A DNA stretch of 64,000 bases from Thelephora terrestris (Eukaryota; Basidiomycota; Agaricomycetes; Thelephorales; Thelephoraceae): assembly GCA_015956445.1 (NCBI GenBank), contig WIUZ02000021.1, forward strand, positions 248,001-312,000. The letters are read 5' to 3'. Positions 33,221 through 45,982 of the stretch are shown one piece after another. The translations under genes were made by a program, and so were the position numbers. A model generated the notes under the pieces. The model was not told where the DNA came from. It did not search any database and saw nothing but the letters and a program-made list of their open reading frames with translations. Position 1 is the first letter of the stretch, and each line of letters starts with the position of its first letter.

Positions 33221-34651
33221 ATGTCTACTCAATCGAAACCGGTAAAGCAGCAGCAGTTGACCCCGTTTGGTCATGCCCTTGCTGGCGCGTTGGGGGCCTG
33301 CTTCAGCACTGCGTGAGTCTCTCGGTAATCGTCGTTTGTCCCGGTCATCTTGCTTCGCCTCGCCCCCGTGTGCTCACCCTCTTCCCTATATAGTGTCGTG
33401 TATCCACTTGATGTGTGAGTGCTATGCGTCTGGTGATTATGCCACTTGCCACGGGGCCAGGGCTGAATTAGGTTGCTTATCCAGCGCCAAGACCCGTATC
33501 CAGGCCGAGAAAAGCTCAAAACCGCAAATGGGGATGTTCCGTTTGCTTCTCGCAATTTTGAAGGACGATGGTGTTTGGGGGTTGTACAGAGGCTTCACGG
33601 CCACGATGTTGAACACCTTCTCGATGCGTACGTCCTGGGCCTGACCCACTGGCTTTACGAAATCCCGGAAGCCGTTGCCCCCGCATCTAACCGCATCTTT
33701 TGGTTTTGTGATTGCAGAATACGCGTATTTCTTCTTCTACTCGCTGGTTCGCGGCGCATATATCAAGAGGAGGACCGCGCAGAGGGGAAATGCGCCCGGG
33801 TTGTCCACTGCGGTGGAGTTAATGCTTGGAGCCGCTGCGGGAGGTTTGGCTCAGATCTTTACCATTCCTGTTTCGGTGATTGCTACTCGGCAACAGGTTG
33901 GGAGCTCTACGCGGACGGTTAGAAGGAAGGTGGTCGTCCCCTCAGCTAATGGGACCGCGATTGAAGGCGCGAACGGCAACGGCGAGGATGAAGGGTTCGC
34001 AGAGAAGTGGATCGAAGAGGAGGAGTACGTGGATAACTCTTTCTGGGGCGTCGGAAGGGAAATCGTTCGGGAAGAAGGCGTCACTGGTCTTTGGCTGGGT
34101 ATCAAACCCGGGTTAGTGTTGACCGTTAACCCCGCGATTACCTACGGGATGTTCGAGCGGATCAAGTCCGTTCTTCTCTTGGCTCAGGAGAAAGCCGCGT
34201 CCGTCGCCGCTCCGTCGAATGGGAAGCTGACGCCGGGTACGAACTTCCTCGTCGGAGCGTTGAGCAAGACCTTGGCCACGGTGGTTACGTATCCGTATAT
34301 TATGGCCAAGGTGAGGATTCAGACTCGTGGATCTGACGCGCGGATGGCCCAGGAGAAGGGCCTGCCAGCCCCCCCGCATCACGCTTACCATCATGGCGCC
34401 AACTCGAAACACCCTGGTGCCCTGGACCTCTTGAGGGCCGTATATAAGAGAGAAGGTCTGGTTGGGTGGTATCAGGTCAGTTTGTTAGATCAAGTTTCTG
34501 AAACTTCCCGTTGACGATAGCGTTCCTGCAGGGAATGGGCGCACAGATCGTCAAGGCGGTCCTCTCGCAGGCGCTTTTGTTCATGTCCAAGGACCAGTTT
34601 GAACACTGGGCGTTGGCTATCATGGCCATGCTTTATGTAGCGAAAAAATAA
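33221..34651 (+). CDS. ANT1: Mitochondrial-carrier family protein, peroxisomal adenine-nucleotide type
   Basis: The protein is a six-helix SLC25 carrier resembling yeast Ant1 and Pmp47, which import ATP into peroxisomes. Repeat 1 shows VVYPLDVAKTRIQAE, the P-x-D-x-x-[KR] signature, with LLAILKDDGVWGLYRGFTAT. Repeat 2 has IFTIPVSVIATRQQV, then the second-half motif VREEGVTGLWLGIKPGL. Repeat 3 has VTYPYIMAKVRIQTR and YKREGLVGWYQGMGAQIVKA. The second exon is a 21-nt micro-exon (33394-33414) carrying most of VVYPLDV. The middle loop (about 60 residues, Gly/Glu-rich) is longer than usual. The end is ...FMSKDQFEHWALAIMAML to the TAA at 34649-34651. Peroxisomal location is inferred from similarity only. 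Confidence 0.82.
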
Positions 34652-35247
34652 CCACGCCTCGAGTAACCGCACTCTGGTTTGGGTTCCCCCACCAGCACGG
34701 CATTCGCTTATCGACTGCTGTATTAATTTTCGCTTCTTGTTGTACTTAATTACCTGTAATTATCTGTATGCACATACACGCTTGCGTGACCCGCCTTCTC
34801 GCTGGGCGGGCAGATTGCCGCATGATAGATCATTGAAATTAGAGCCTTACAGTAGAAGAACATCTTGATGAATTATAACCGGTGACCGCTGTGGATGGGC
34901 AGCGCTGGTTACCCGATCAAGGGTCTAGGGTGCATTGATACAACGCTTGGGCCAAGCTGGGAGAAATCAAGGCGCCATGATAGGCTCTTCGATGACGAAT
35001 CAGGTGGCTTTGATGGAGATTGTGCAGTTACCCAAACCCTTCTGCCCTGGCAGGAACATCTCCCGTAAGCTAAGTGTGATCAGGGAATAGCGCATGTGGG
35101 GCAACGACAGAGATGACCTTCGTTCTTACCTCCAGTCGTACTAGGGCTAGATTGCCGTAAGCGGGGGGTCAAGTAGCGTGGGAATTGGGGGAGAGGCGAC
35201 CATTACCTGGACTCCCAACGGCCAGCGACGCACCATTGTCGTCAAGT
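34652..35247. other. Intergenic region
   Basis: No coding or repeat signal was seen. It includes the carrier 3' region and the promoter of the following gene. Confidence 0.4.
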
Positions 35248-36951
35248 ATGAAGCGAACCGCGTCCGACCTTGATGCGGACGAGACGAGGGTCCCTTCGAA
35301 GCGTCTCAAAACGGAGTTCGGCCCGAGACCCGTCTCGAATGAGCCTGTTGAGATCGAACGAGAGGGAAGCCCGGCGCCCCAGGTGGAAGATACTGGGAAA
35401 CCTTCCCCAAAGTCGGAATTGGCTTACCCGCCCAAGAGCCTATCTTCTGGGAGGAGCGGACCACTGGTCACATTCCAACAACCGAGCCCCCTCACCACCT
35501 TCTCGTATGATTCGAAACGGGAGCTCCGGTTTGATGATTCAGCCTTGAGGTATTACGTCGACCCGCCTCACGGGGCCGACCTGCGCTACGGTTACGAGAG
35601 GTGGGTCAAGAGACCGGAAGAAAAAGGGCGGTTGGACGGCCTTTTGAAGGCTTGGCTTAGAGTCCGGGATGGGTTCCCAGAAGGGTTCATGAATGGCGGA
35701 GTTATTGCGTGGAGGGGTGTTATGACCAGGTATGTGAATGACTCGTGACCGGGTCCTCTTCCCGCTTTTGCTGTTTTCCTTTCTCCTCTGAGACCATGTG
35801 AACTGGGTGATATTTATGGTTTAGGAGAGAATTCTGACAGCCCCGTATGAGGAGCGCGAAGGATGGCATCTGAACGTGATGTGCGTAAACGGGACGCTCT
35901 ATCTGGAGGAGCACGTTTCGGACGCGAAACTATTGGAAAAGTGAGTGGAACATTGACTTTTTGGAACGTGCTTGCTTGTGATGGCAAATTGACACGACTG
36001 TGGCTGGTTATCGCAGAGAGGATCTGACGCCGCATCATCGCCTGCAAAGCTACTATGGGTATTCGTTCGAATCATTCTGCACGGCCGGAACGCCACATGC
36101 GAAACCGGGGTGGGGTGGTGATGTGGACACGAACGTCCAGTGGTGTAGCGTCGTGAGGACGAAGTTGGGTAACACAAGGCTCGTGATCGGTGGCGAAGTG
36201 GACTGCGTGCGTGGTGCGTCCAGACCTTTTTCACCCTGCCTTTGGAATTTCACGCCCGTTGAATTGGTATCAATAAAGGTAAATTGACAAAGACGAACGA
36301 CACGTTGGTAGAGCTGAAGACGTCATTGACGATCCGTAACCAACTGGATGAATCTCGGTTTGAAAAGTGAGCAGATGATGCATCGGATCCGGGTGCATTC
36401 GATGGGGCTAACGACGATATCTTACTATATCACTGTCAGGAAACTGCTCAAATTCTACTTTCAGTCGTTCCTATTGGGAGTACCGGTGAGTTGATTGTGG
36501 TGCTCTGACCGTTGATGAACGAGCATCACGGCGATATCGACTAATCACTAATCCCAATCGCTTTTCCTGCATCCTTCTGTCACGATTTCAGGAAATTGTC
36601 GTCGGGTTCAGAAGTCCGGCAGGTAAACTGGGTACGATCCAATCATTTCAAACGATGCAGATACCCCGTATGGTTCGCGGCAAACCCGGCAGTTGGGATC
36701 CGAGCATTTGTCTTGGCTGGGGGGAACGCTTTTTGGCGTTTGTCAAAGAGGCTGTTCAAGGCGATGTCCGCAGTGCCGCCGCCAAGGAGGAAGAGGCACC
36801 GGTCGTTTGGAGAGTGGACTTTAAGCCCAGAGTGGGGGTAAGTATAATCCAGTTGGGCCCTGAAGCTGTCGAGGAAGTCCAAGCTGGCTCGGACCGGTAT
36901 GGGTTCTTGCCCAGGTGGTACTGGGAGGAGCAATTACATAATCAGGTATAA
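35248..36951 (+). CDS. RAI1: Rai1/DXO-family decapping and pyrophosphohydrolase nuclease
   Basis: Enzymes of this family remove incomplete caps or 5' triphosphates from RNA, and Rai1 works with the exonuclease Rat1/Xrn2 in the nucleus. The start MKRTASDLDADETRVPSKRL is followed by a low-complexity, nuclear-signal-like head (KRLK). Family motifs appear in order: LRYYVDPPHGADLRYGYERW; the GVIAWRGVMTR region; then FESFCTAGTP; DTNVQWCSVVRTKLG and the metal-binding IGGEVDC (E of the E-x-D pair). Next come LVELKTSLTI (the E-L-K-T core) and KLLKFYFQSFLLGVPEIVVG. The C-terminal end is FLPRWYWEEQLHNQV. About six short introns are present and the protein has roughly 430 residues. All visible active-site motifs are intact. 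Confidence 0.9.
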
Positions 36952-37221
36952 TGAAAATACCATATCGGGACAATCAGAGATTAGATAATAAACTCGGTAA
37001 AAAATATATTCTGCCGGTAAAAGCCGGTTAGAAATAATTCGACGCGTTTCGGATCGCGTTCAGCTCAGTCCTTCAAGCCCCCTACGCCATCCACTGTGCC
37101 CTCGAGCCAACGCTCCCCCCTTCCGCTCCCACCTTCGTCATCGCACCCCACGGGAGTTACTTTCGTGTCTTCACCACCGACGACAGCGAGCTCCCCCGTT
37201 TTCGTTGCTTTATCTTCAGAA

Positions 37222-39011
37222 ATGGAGACGCCATCGTCGTCAACCACGACCCCATCTCCCTTGTTAGGTTATCTGCGCCCAGAACCAGTTCCTTCGTCTT
37301 CAAAGATTGCTAACGGGCCTGTCGATATGGCAGAAGTTCGGGAACGCCAGCAGGCCGTCCAGAAATTCTTGGCTGGTGCCGAGATGTCCAAGGTATGTAC
37401 CTCACCACGCTCCACCGACCAGTGGATCCGCAGACGCGTCCACTTTTTCCAAACCCCACAACCCTATGCCTCTGCGTCTCAATGCATGCGTGTCTATGCG
37501 CGGATCTTTTACCAGTCTGCGTTTTCACCCTTATTGAATGCGATTATTAATGCCTCCTCGTTCTCGTCGTGCAGCTTACTCGCGCCTTGCGCGCACGTCT
37601 CGGCTATGCTTCATACAAGGCTACCCATGACCTGTCTAAGAGTAACATACGCGATCTTGAAGCCCATCCCCCTTCACAGCCTATTTCGTACCCACGCCCT
37701 AGTTTATTCCAGTCGGCTTCGCCCAGGAAGGGTTCCATGGGTCCCCCTGCTCCCGTAACCGCCTCCGCTGGACAGACCCTCTTCGCGTCATTGCTTGGAC
37801 CCCCTCCCGCGAAACGGGCGAGAACGATCTGTAACCCTGAAGATCCGCCCGTGCCTGCCCCGGTTCGGCCGACGGGCACAGCACCCTCGGAGAAAAGGGC
37901 AATGGGCTCGTCGGAACGCTCCCGCGTCTCCAAGTCTACTATTAATACCTCTGTGGCAGAACGTACACGGTCTCATAACAAACCCGAGAAACGGGACACG
38001 AGAAAGAGGGCTAGGGTTACCAAGAAACCCAGGACCAAGGCTAGTGGTTTGAGCGAAGTGGACGAAATGAAAGCGGCGAAAACCCTGACTTCATTGCTTA
38101 TGCATTCGCGCCCAGGAGCGGGGAGCGCGTCTTCGCCACGCTCGACAATTTCCGCATTGTCGGACGGGGATTCGTCATACTCTCACTTTGCTGAGAGCTC
38201 GTCCCGAACTTTTGCCGGACCTTCATCAGTGAATCTTGCTAACAATTCATCCACGCCCCCTCCGCCCGCCCATCACACCCCTGGCGCAAAACCGCCGAAG
38301 GTGAAGCGTGGAGAAGACGAGATTTCGAGACCGGGTCCTTCCGACAGTGAGGCAGCAGAAATCATGATGTTCCTCGCGACCTCCCCATCCCCCGCGCGTG
38401 CTACCGCTACTAAAGACAGGGATGCTGAAGCATACCGAATACTTGGAGGGGGCGCTCGCGTTCTGTTCCCAAATCTGCCCGACACCCCCAGCCAGCCCAA
38501 GTCGCTCCGCAGAGACCAATCCGGGAGCTTCGCTTCGACGATCACCGCGATTGGAGATATGGAAGGAGGATCCCTACGCCCTTCACAATCGTCGACGATT
38601 GCCGAAGCCCCCAGCAGAGGCGAGAAGGCGGAGGGTATGCAGGTCGACGTTGTTCCTCCCACTCCTACCGACATTCCCCCGTCTCGTTCTGGCCCATTCC
38701 CTCCCAGCTCCCCTGGTCGTTCTTCGACAATGCCTCATACCGGGTACACCCCTCTACAATTCCTTTCACGACCTACGGAATCCCCGCAAACCCCAGCTAA
38801 TTTCCCCTTCCACCTCAGCGAATACTTGAACGTATCTCCTTCTCCTCTCGTTCCCCCGAGGATGGGTCTCACTCCGTTGGCATCCTCGAAAAAGGACGCA
38901 GTAGGAAGGAGGTTGTTTGAGGATGAACACCGCCGAAGCGGATCCCCTACACATGCAATGAGTTCTGGTCCCTTGGGATCCGGAATCGACATTGTGCGGA
39001 CCGTTTCGTAA
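37222..39011 (+). CDS. Whi5/Nrm1-like G1/S transcriptional repressor
   Basis: The protein is largely disordered, Ser/Pro-rich and about 540 residues long. Its one ordered block, LTRALRARLGYASYKATHDL, follows the intron at ~37393-37574 and matches the short GTB-type motif by which Whi5 and Nrm1 bind SBF/MBF transcription factors. Many S/T-P sites, several with basic residues nearby, look like CDK targets, as expected for repressors inactivated by cyclin-CDK. Further short conserved-looking blocks are AAKTLTSLLMHSRPGAGS, AAEIMMFLATSPSPARA and GYTPLQFLSRPTESPQTP. Basic stretches (RKRARVTKKPR) suggest nuclear entry. The start is uncertain: 37222 (METPSSSTT) and 37327 (MAEVRERQQAVQKFL) are both in frame. 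Confidence 0.72.
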
Positions 39012-40036
39012 CTCCATCTGTCTCGCCGATCAGCATCGATTCGTGCTTCTCACCACCAAGTTGAGTACCTTTTCACCTGTCATCTTTGCCCATTCTATAC
39101 TATTTTTTCCATCCCTGGCACAAGCATCTGTTTCGCCCTCGTTTTCCACTTTGTTCCGACTTGACCCAACACTATTGTGTCTTCATAGTATTCGCACCTA
39201 GCCGTCCACACGAGAACCATGTATCACTATTACCTAACCTTTTCCTTTTTCTCCCTCGTCGACTTGTTGTGTCTTTTAACTCTTGCTATTTGTCAAGTTT
39301 TTTTTTCCACTCCAATCTATTTTTCGCCATCTTACTGTCTTCGACACAATCTTGTGTAACACCGCCTTCCTCGCTCCTTTATCCCGTCCTCCGCCCTCTT
39401 CTCTGATGCCCGCCTCCTCCACACCTAACTACCGTTCGACGATCCGTGAATTATTCCCTTATTGTTTTTGTCTTCCTTCCCCCAATGACTCGTCCTCTTC
39501 GACTCACTCCTGATCAACTATTACCCAACTCCAACGCGCGTTAATTCCCTGTAAATATCCTTATGACTTACGCATCTCACGTGTACCCGGAATGTATCTT
39601 GGTCATCTTGTTTCTTTTCCGTACCCAACCGAATGAATGTTAATGTCCGCGGGCGTGCAGGCTGGGGGACCCAAGAGATAGGTTCCTGGCTGTGGGTTAG
39701 GCTCACAAGAAGAGAGTGGAGGTCATTTCGATTGCGTTATGTGCTACAGGATTGCGGAAAGGAAAAACGAGAGGCTAAGCCTGGCCAGGTAGATGAGTAA
39801 ATTTAGCTCCACTACTGGGATAACTCTGTATTAGCGTATATATCATTAGGGCGAAAATGAGGATGGCGCGTGGCGGAAATGTACCACCTCTATAGGGGTC
39901 CTGAGGGAATGAAGAGGGGGGCGAAGCCTAAGTTTCTGTCCCTCAAAGTCAAATCTACGAAATCCCCCCTCCCACCGGAAGGAGTATTAACCTCAAGCAC
40001 TAAGGAAAGGTATGACGGGGGCCCCGTAGGAGCTTT
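39012..40036. other. Convergent 3' region, pyrimidine-rich
   Basis: The + strand from about 39060 to 39520 is strongly T/C-rich and probably forms the 3' untranslated region of the Whi5-like gene. The rest, up to the Lon stop, shows no gene. Confidence 0.4.
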
Positions 40037-43000
40037 TCAGTAGCTGAGTGTTTCTTTCCATCGTTCGGCGATTGGCTCGTCTTTGAAAACCTCTTGTAAC
40101 ACCTGTCGAACGTCCTCGACGTACACGAACCTGATCCCTTCCTTCACGCTCTCTGGGACGTTTTCCTCAATGTCCGCACGATTGGCTGCAGGAGCGAGGA
40201 TCGTCTTGATGCCTGCGCGGTGAGCGGCCAAGATCTTCTCCTTCAAACCGCCGACGGGGAGAACCTGTCCTACCAGAGAAATTTCTCCCGTCATGGCTAG
40301 CACCGATGAATTAGTCTACGACGGGCTTCCGCTTGAAATACGATCGGCAGGACGTACCGATGTCAGGGTTGATCTTCGTTTTCGTGAACAGCGAGACGAA
40401 AGCGGACAGGATAGCCGTCCCGGCACTCGGCCCCTCTTTACCAATACTTCCCTCGGGCATGTGCACATGAATGTCCCGATCGTTCAGGAACTGAGCGTCT
40501 GGGGATGATGTCACTCCGAGTTCGTAAGCGTGGGCTTTGACCCAGCTCAAGCCGATCTGCGCGCTCTCTCGGATGACCTCTCCGAGTTTTCCGGTCAACT
40601 GAAGGCCACCCTTTCCTGGCATGGACTATGTACGCGGAAAAAGAAGACAAGACATGAAAACACCGGGGATTCCAAGATTCAGAAAGGGCATTCTCTCACG
40701 GATGTGGATATCTCAACGTACCGAAGCTTCCACGGGCATAACCGCACCTGACCCGTTGCCCAGGTATCCTAATCCAGTGCTAACCCCGGGAGGTGGAGGG
40801 TGGACGTACATCCTATCCTTCTGGTAGATGGGTGGCCCAACATAATCCTTGAGGTTATCGGGAATGATCCTGACGTGAACGCTGCTAGGGACTTCGAGCG
40901 GCTTCCGTTGCTCTGTGGTTACATTGCTATCTTCACCGACGCTGTTGGAGGAAGTCTTGGTGTCAGGCTGCGCGTTGGTGGACGCAGTGGCAGAGTTGGA
41001 GTTTGCGGACTCGGATGATTCTTCCTTGGGGGGTTCCTCGGCCTTCACGGCTTTCTCTTCCGGGAAGGCGTCTTCACCAAGGTCCTGAATGATCTTGAGG
41101 GCAGCTTTGCGATAAATCTAGAAAGCGGCCAATTAACTCCACCATCTACGTAACGATGCTTACAGGTCCCCACCTTCTCAATATGCTTCTTCAGGTTGCG
41201 GACACCACTCTCACGGCAGTAATACTTGATAAGAACGTCCACAGAGGTGGGATCGAGGACAACATCCGCATTCTTCAGACCAGATGCTTCACGGGCTTGC
41301 GGTCCAAGGTACTTCTCGGCGATCATGGATTTCTCCTCCGAGACATAACCGCTAACCTGGATGACCTCCATACGATCTAACAGCGGGGCAGGGATGGTAT
41401 CCAGGTTGTTGGCTGCGACCGAGTTAGTACAAATGCAATGCGTGCGGTTCAAAGGCATACCAGTGCAAACGAATAATACCCGGGACAGGTCGACGGGGAG
41501 ATCCATGCTTGGGCGTACGGTAAGCGCAGGCACGAAAAAGCTTCAGGCGTTGGACTTACTAATGATCCAAGAAAGCGTTATTCTGCTCAGGGTCGAGCAT
41601 TTCGAGGAGCGCGCTGGCAGGGTCACCATTTATCCCCTTACCGATCTTGTCGACTTCGTCAATGAGGACCAATGGGTTCTCGACACCAACGCGCTTGAGT
41701 GCTTGGATGATCTTCCCCGGCAGGGCTCTGTGGTCGCGCAGACGTCAGCTCAAGCCAGTTCAAGTAAAAGCTTCGCAGCATACCCGACGTAGGTCCTTCG
41801 ATGCCCCTTGATCTCCGCGACATCGGTCAAACCTCCGACCGAGAATCTAAAGAATTTCCGCTCCAAAGCCCGAGAAATCGACTTCCCGATCGATGTTTTT
41901 CCAACACCAGGGGGACCAACGAGACAGATGATCTTTCCTTCCACAGTTCCACGAAGCTTTCCGACGGCCAAGAACTCCAGGATCCGGTCCTTGACATCCT
42001 TCAATCCATAATGGTCCTCGTCCAGAATCTTCTGAGCGTTGGCGATCGAGTAGTTTTCCTTGGAATGTTGGCCCCATGGGATCTAGGCAAGATTAAATAT
42101 AGTGGCTTCGCTTCACATACCATTCACACGTACCTGGGTGATCCACTCCAAGTAGTTCCTCGTGACGTTCGCCTCAGAAGCAGCGGGCTCAAGATGGGTG
42201 AGTTTGTTGAGTTCTTCGTCAAAGACCCTCTGCACGGCTTCTGGCATCTTTAACTGAGCGGCCCGCTCCTTGAACTTCTCAATCAACTTGTCCTTCCCGT
42301 CAGACTCCATACCAAGTTCCTTTTTGATACCTTTGAGTTGTTCCATGAGATAATACTCGCGCTGTCTCTTCGCAATCTTGGAGTCGACGTCCCGTGAGAG
42401 CTTGCTCTGAAGTTGAGCGTTGATCAATTCTTTCTTGAGAACCAGGAGTGCCTTTCGAAGGCGATCGTCAACGGTCAAGCTCTCCAAAACATCCTGCAAC
42501 TCCCGAACGTCTCCAGTAGATACGGCAGCCGCAAAATCAGCAAGCTTGTCGGGCTCGTCAAAGACATTGGAAGCGACTTGGTTGATAGAAAAGTTCGTGA
42601 TCTGGTCTCGGAATAGTGGGTTGAGCTGAGCGATATCCTTGAATACGGAAATGATCTCGGACATAAAGGCGCGAATGTATTGATCGTCCTTGTTGTACGG
42701 GAGAGTGGACAGGTTCTCGACGTTGACCACAGAGATATTGAAGTCGTGTAAGAACGAAGTCTGGACCGAATTGAAGTGCGATTCCGGAGGAGGCGAGGAA
42801 GGTGGGGTGGGTAGTGACTCTTCCTCGGTCTTTGGTTCCTCTGCTTGTTCTACGGAAGCGCTTGTGCGGCCATCTGCAGGTTTAACCAAATCCGTAATCC
42901 GAATGCGACGGTGGGGGTAAAGAACAGCGGTCAGTCCCTCCTCGCCCCCATCTTTTCCAACCGTGCTAGGAGAATTGGCAGCAAATATACTCGTGATCTG

Positions 43001-43687
43001 GGCAAAAACGCCAACTTCGTGAACCGCGTCCAAATCCGTGATAACGTCGCTGTCCGAAGTGTCGTCCTTGAGAAGGAAAGCACCGATGTACGGTTGTCCG
43101 CGTTTCATCATTTCCTTGATTGCTGCAACGACCGCTGGGTTTCGAATGACGACCGCCTTATAGAACCCGGGGAAGAGCGGGCGTCGTGCGATGGGTAAAG
43201 CCAGGACCTGAGGATAGTTTTCGGGAATAGAGGGTTTGGTGAGTGTAGTCGGTGAAGGAGACTGAGGTGCGGGGGATTGTGAAGATTCTTCTGAGGGTGA
43301 GGATGAGTCGAACCCATCAGAGTTTTCGTTATCTGACGGAGGTGCGGAGGACGGCGGAGGACTTGCGCTGGATGGCGGCTTTCCATCTTCCGACCCATCT
43401 AACCAAGCGGTTGAATCATTTGGGTCGTGTCCGGGTGAGGATTTCGAGTGTTTTTGGTCACCACCATCTCCGCCATCCCGATTGACCCATCGAGGGTAAT
43501 GCCACCGTGGTGAGGCCCGAATGTATCCAGCGGCGAGAGCTGAGCTTCGGAACGCTCTGAAAGTGAGAGCAGGTCGGGAACTTGACGGTACGAGTGGTAG
43601 TCTCGACGGACCCGCCTCCGAGGTGAGGTATCGGGTGACGGTCGCGGAACGACGCGCCGCCGTGAACCAAGAACCGGGAAAAGCCAT
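40037..43687 (-). CDS. PIM1: Mitochondrial Lon protease
   Basis: This ATP-dependent serine protease of the mitochondrial matrix degrades misfolded and oxidised proteins and supports mtDNA maintenance. It has about 1,070 residues. The Arg/Ser-rich start ([20 protein letters not shown]) is a typical presequence. A low-complexity acidic linker follows, then the Lon N-domain ([20 protein letters not shown]). The AAA+ module has Walker [12 protein letters not shown] (near 41900) and the Walker B region [13 protein letters not shown] (near 41650). The proteolytic domain has EGPSAGTA with the catalytic Ser (near 40420) and PVGGLKEKI with the catalytic Lys (near 40245). Exon 1 (43687-42134) carries half the protein and smaller exons follow. 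An acidic Ser/Asn-rich insertion (near 41050-40900) lies before the protease domain, as in yeast Pim1. All catalytic residues are present. Confidence 0.96.
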
Positions 43688-43845
43688 GGCTACACGGTAG
43701 TGTGTCCCCCTCGAGAGCCTTAGGGCGGCTTGTCAACTAGCGGGGTTGTCGGAAGAGGAAAAGCGGATGACGAATCCAATTCCGAAATGCGCCAAATTAA
43801 AGCCCACTGGCGAAGCGGCTTCAACTGCACGTGACTCCGCGTTTG

Positions 43846-45217
43846 ATGCTTAAAATTCTCAAAGGCGAAGCCTTTGGCTCACCCGCCGTGCTCAACTTTG
43901 CTTCAGGCCATGACGACGATTGCGTTGTCCCCGAGCCCTCTCCCCGAAAAAGCCAGCTCCGTACAAGGCATGGGGTGCAATCCAGCGCAACCACCTCAGC
44001 GCGTACGACATGATACTCAACGCCGAATACCATGCAAACCTGCAAGTCGAAGCCAATCCTTCCAGAAAGGACGCAAAGGATAATGTCATATTCGCCAGAG
44101 TGGCTGGATATCTCCTCCTTGAACTCTATGGTCGACGCATGACCCTCTCCGATGAACCCGCCTCATCCCTTGTCTCACAGCTCTTGTCAAGGTCCGAGGA
44201 GGGCAAGTGCGGGCACGACGTTGTATTTGAGGTTGGTAAATGGCATCACGATTACTTGCTGCGCCGGTGTGCGTCTGATTTATTTCTATGCCGTTTGGCG
44301 TCTCAGTTTCCCCGCAGTTCGTGCTTCTACCACGAAGTACCCTACACCCTCTTCACACCCTTCGCGTCCCTCCATCGACACGTGGAAAGATATGACTAGG
44401 GATTGTATGATGGCCGATGGAAAAGATTATTGGACCGCCAGGCGTAAGGTGCGCATATCCATCACACCCTGCATCTTTTCTGCTCATGACTGGTTAGGCT
44501 CTTGCGCGCGACAGCTTTCGACGCTTACTGATCGGCTCGTTCGATCGTACATCAATCCAGAGGAGTCGTGAACTCAGACAGATCTGTCTTGACCTGGGCA
44601 CTACCTCCGTCACCGTTCACGCATGCCACATTTGGAACGAGTCGAGGATTCAGGGCATTAACCCCTTGGAGGGCAGTGAGAAATCACAGAGTGCGCTGTC
44701 AACGATATGATCGTCCTTGGACGCTTCGGACTTGGGACTCTTGTTGATGAACTCCTCGAGGCAGACGGCATCCACAATTTGGGGAATATTCTATCGTTGG
44801 AGTCTAATGTTCATCAATATTTCGAAAAACTGGAGCTGTGGTTCGAAGGCACCAATGAAGTGCGCTACTCGTAGGCTCCCCAGTGATACCAATCTAACCC
44901 GTATACAGCCCAACCGCTACCATGTCCTTCACGTGAGATATCTTCGCAAGTTTGAACACCTTCACGCCGATGGTGATCATACGTTTGTGACGTTTTCTCC
45001 CTCTCCCCACTACGAGGGCGCGCGACTGCCCAATCCCCAGCTGCTTGCTCTCCATGCAGCGTGTGCTCGAGTTGCGCACATGTCTGGCGCTGCCGAGGCC
45101 TTCGACGAGTTGGAGCGTGAAGTCGAGGAAACAAACCTCCTCGCCTCTGATGGGTCATCTGCTTATCCGCTTGACCACCTCATGTCCCTCTTTGCAACAA
45201 TTCCCGGGGTTGCCTAG
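43846..45217 (+). pseudogene. HNH-endonuclease-domain gene with a disrupted frame
   Basis: The sequence resembles a basidiomycete family with a C-terminal HNH_2-type domain, function unknown. Recognisable blocks are YKAWGAIQRNHLSAYDMIL, IFARVAGYLLLELYGRRM, ALARDSFRRLLIGSFDR, VHACHIWNESRIQGINP (containing the first HNH His), then IHNLGNILSLESNVHQYFEK, and after an intron PNRYHVLHVRYLRKFEHL. The frame changes between GINPLEG and the IHNLGN block: the first frame meets TGA near 44710 and the second begins just before it. An intron of normal size cannot explain the change. The 14 bases from about 44679 have GT and AG ends and would restore the frame, but are too short for known splicing. A second frame change near 43950 makes the start uncertain. 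Confidence 0.55.
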
Positions 45218-45982
45218 CAAGTTGTGGTACCTGCGCTTCCTGCGGTCCGTATACGGGTCCAAATGATATTCAATGCCTTCGACCCTCGTACGACTGCGAA
45301 GGACGATCAGGGGTGTGAAGTGACTGGGTTCCGCGAGGAGTAGAAAGAAGTGAATTCCTCGTTGCATATTGAAACCCAACTCACCTCCTCACTACTTCCA
45401 TGTCGACCATAATCCTTCGCTTGGACGATCGATGTTTCTGCTTTTATTTTCGTAAAAGGTTCTTGGGCCGGAGGCGACTTCACTGCACGCTACCTGCCCT
45501 CGAACCGCTTCCCTCGGCCTGACTAAGCTCTGCGACTTTCCCACCGTGACCCATCTTCTCATCTTTGTCCTTATTCGTGCCGCCTATGGGAGCATTTCGG
45601 TGTGACAGTTCGACACGGGGAAGGATCTACATTGTACTTGTCGGAATTGCAAATTCATCCCACAACCAGTGATTACCATCTCAGCGTCATCCCTCCGATT
45701 TTCCCGACTTCTTGTGGCAGCTGTTCTCTGTCTACTGCAATTTAGTCATGGACACCGTGCATCTCTCTAGGCCACAATGAACAGTTTCTGGGCAGTTGAT
45801 AGGATTGACTACGGACGCGGTCCCTTGGGTCTCGTTCTTCCTCTTGAACATCCTTGGCGATCCTCGCACGCTGCCTCTTGGCTGGTTCATAAAAGTCGTG
45901 GTTCGTTTCAACCAACAAAAAACACAGTCCTCGATCCCCTCCTCCCTTAGGTCGCCCATATTCTTCCTTTCTCATTATCATC
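45218..45982. other. Intergenic region
   Basis: No coding support was seen. The right part is pyrimidine-rich and likely the promoter of the second secreted glycoprotein gene. Confidence 0.4.
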
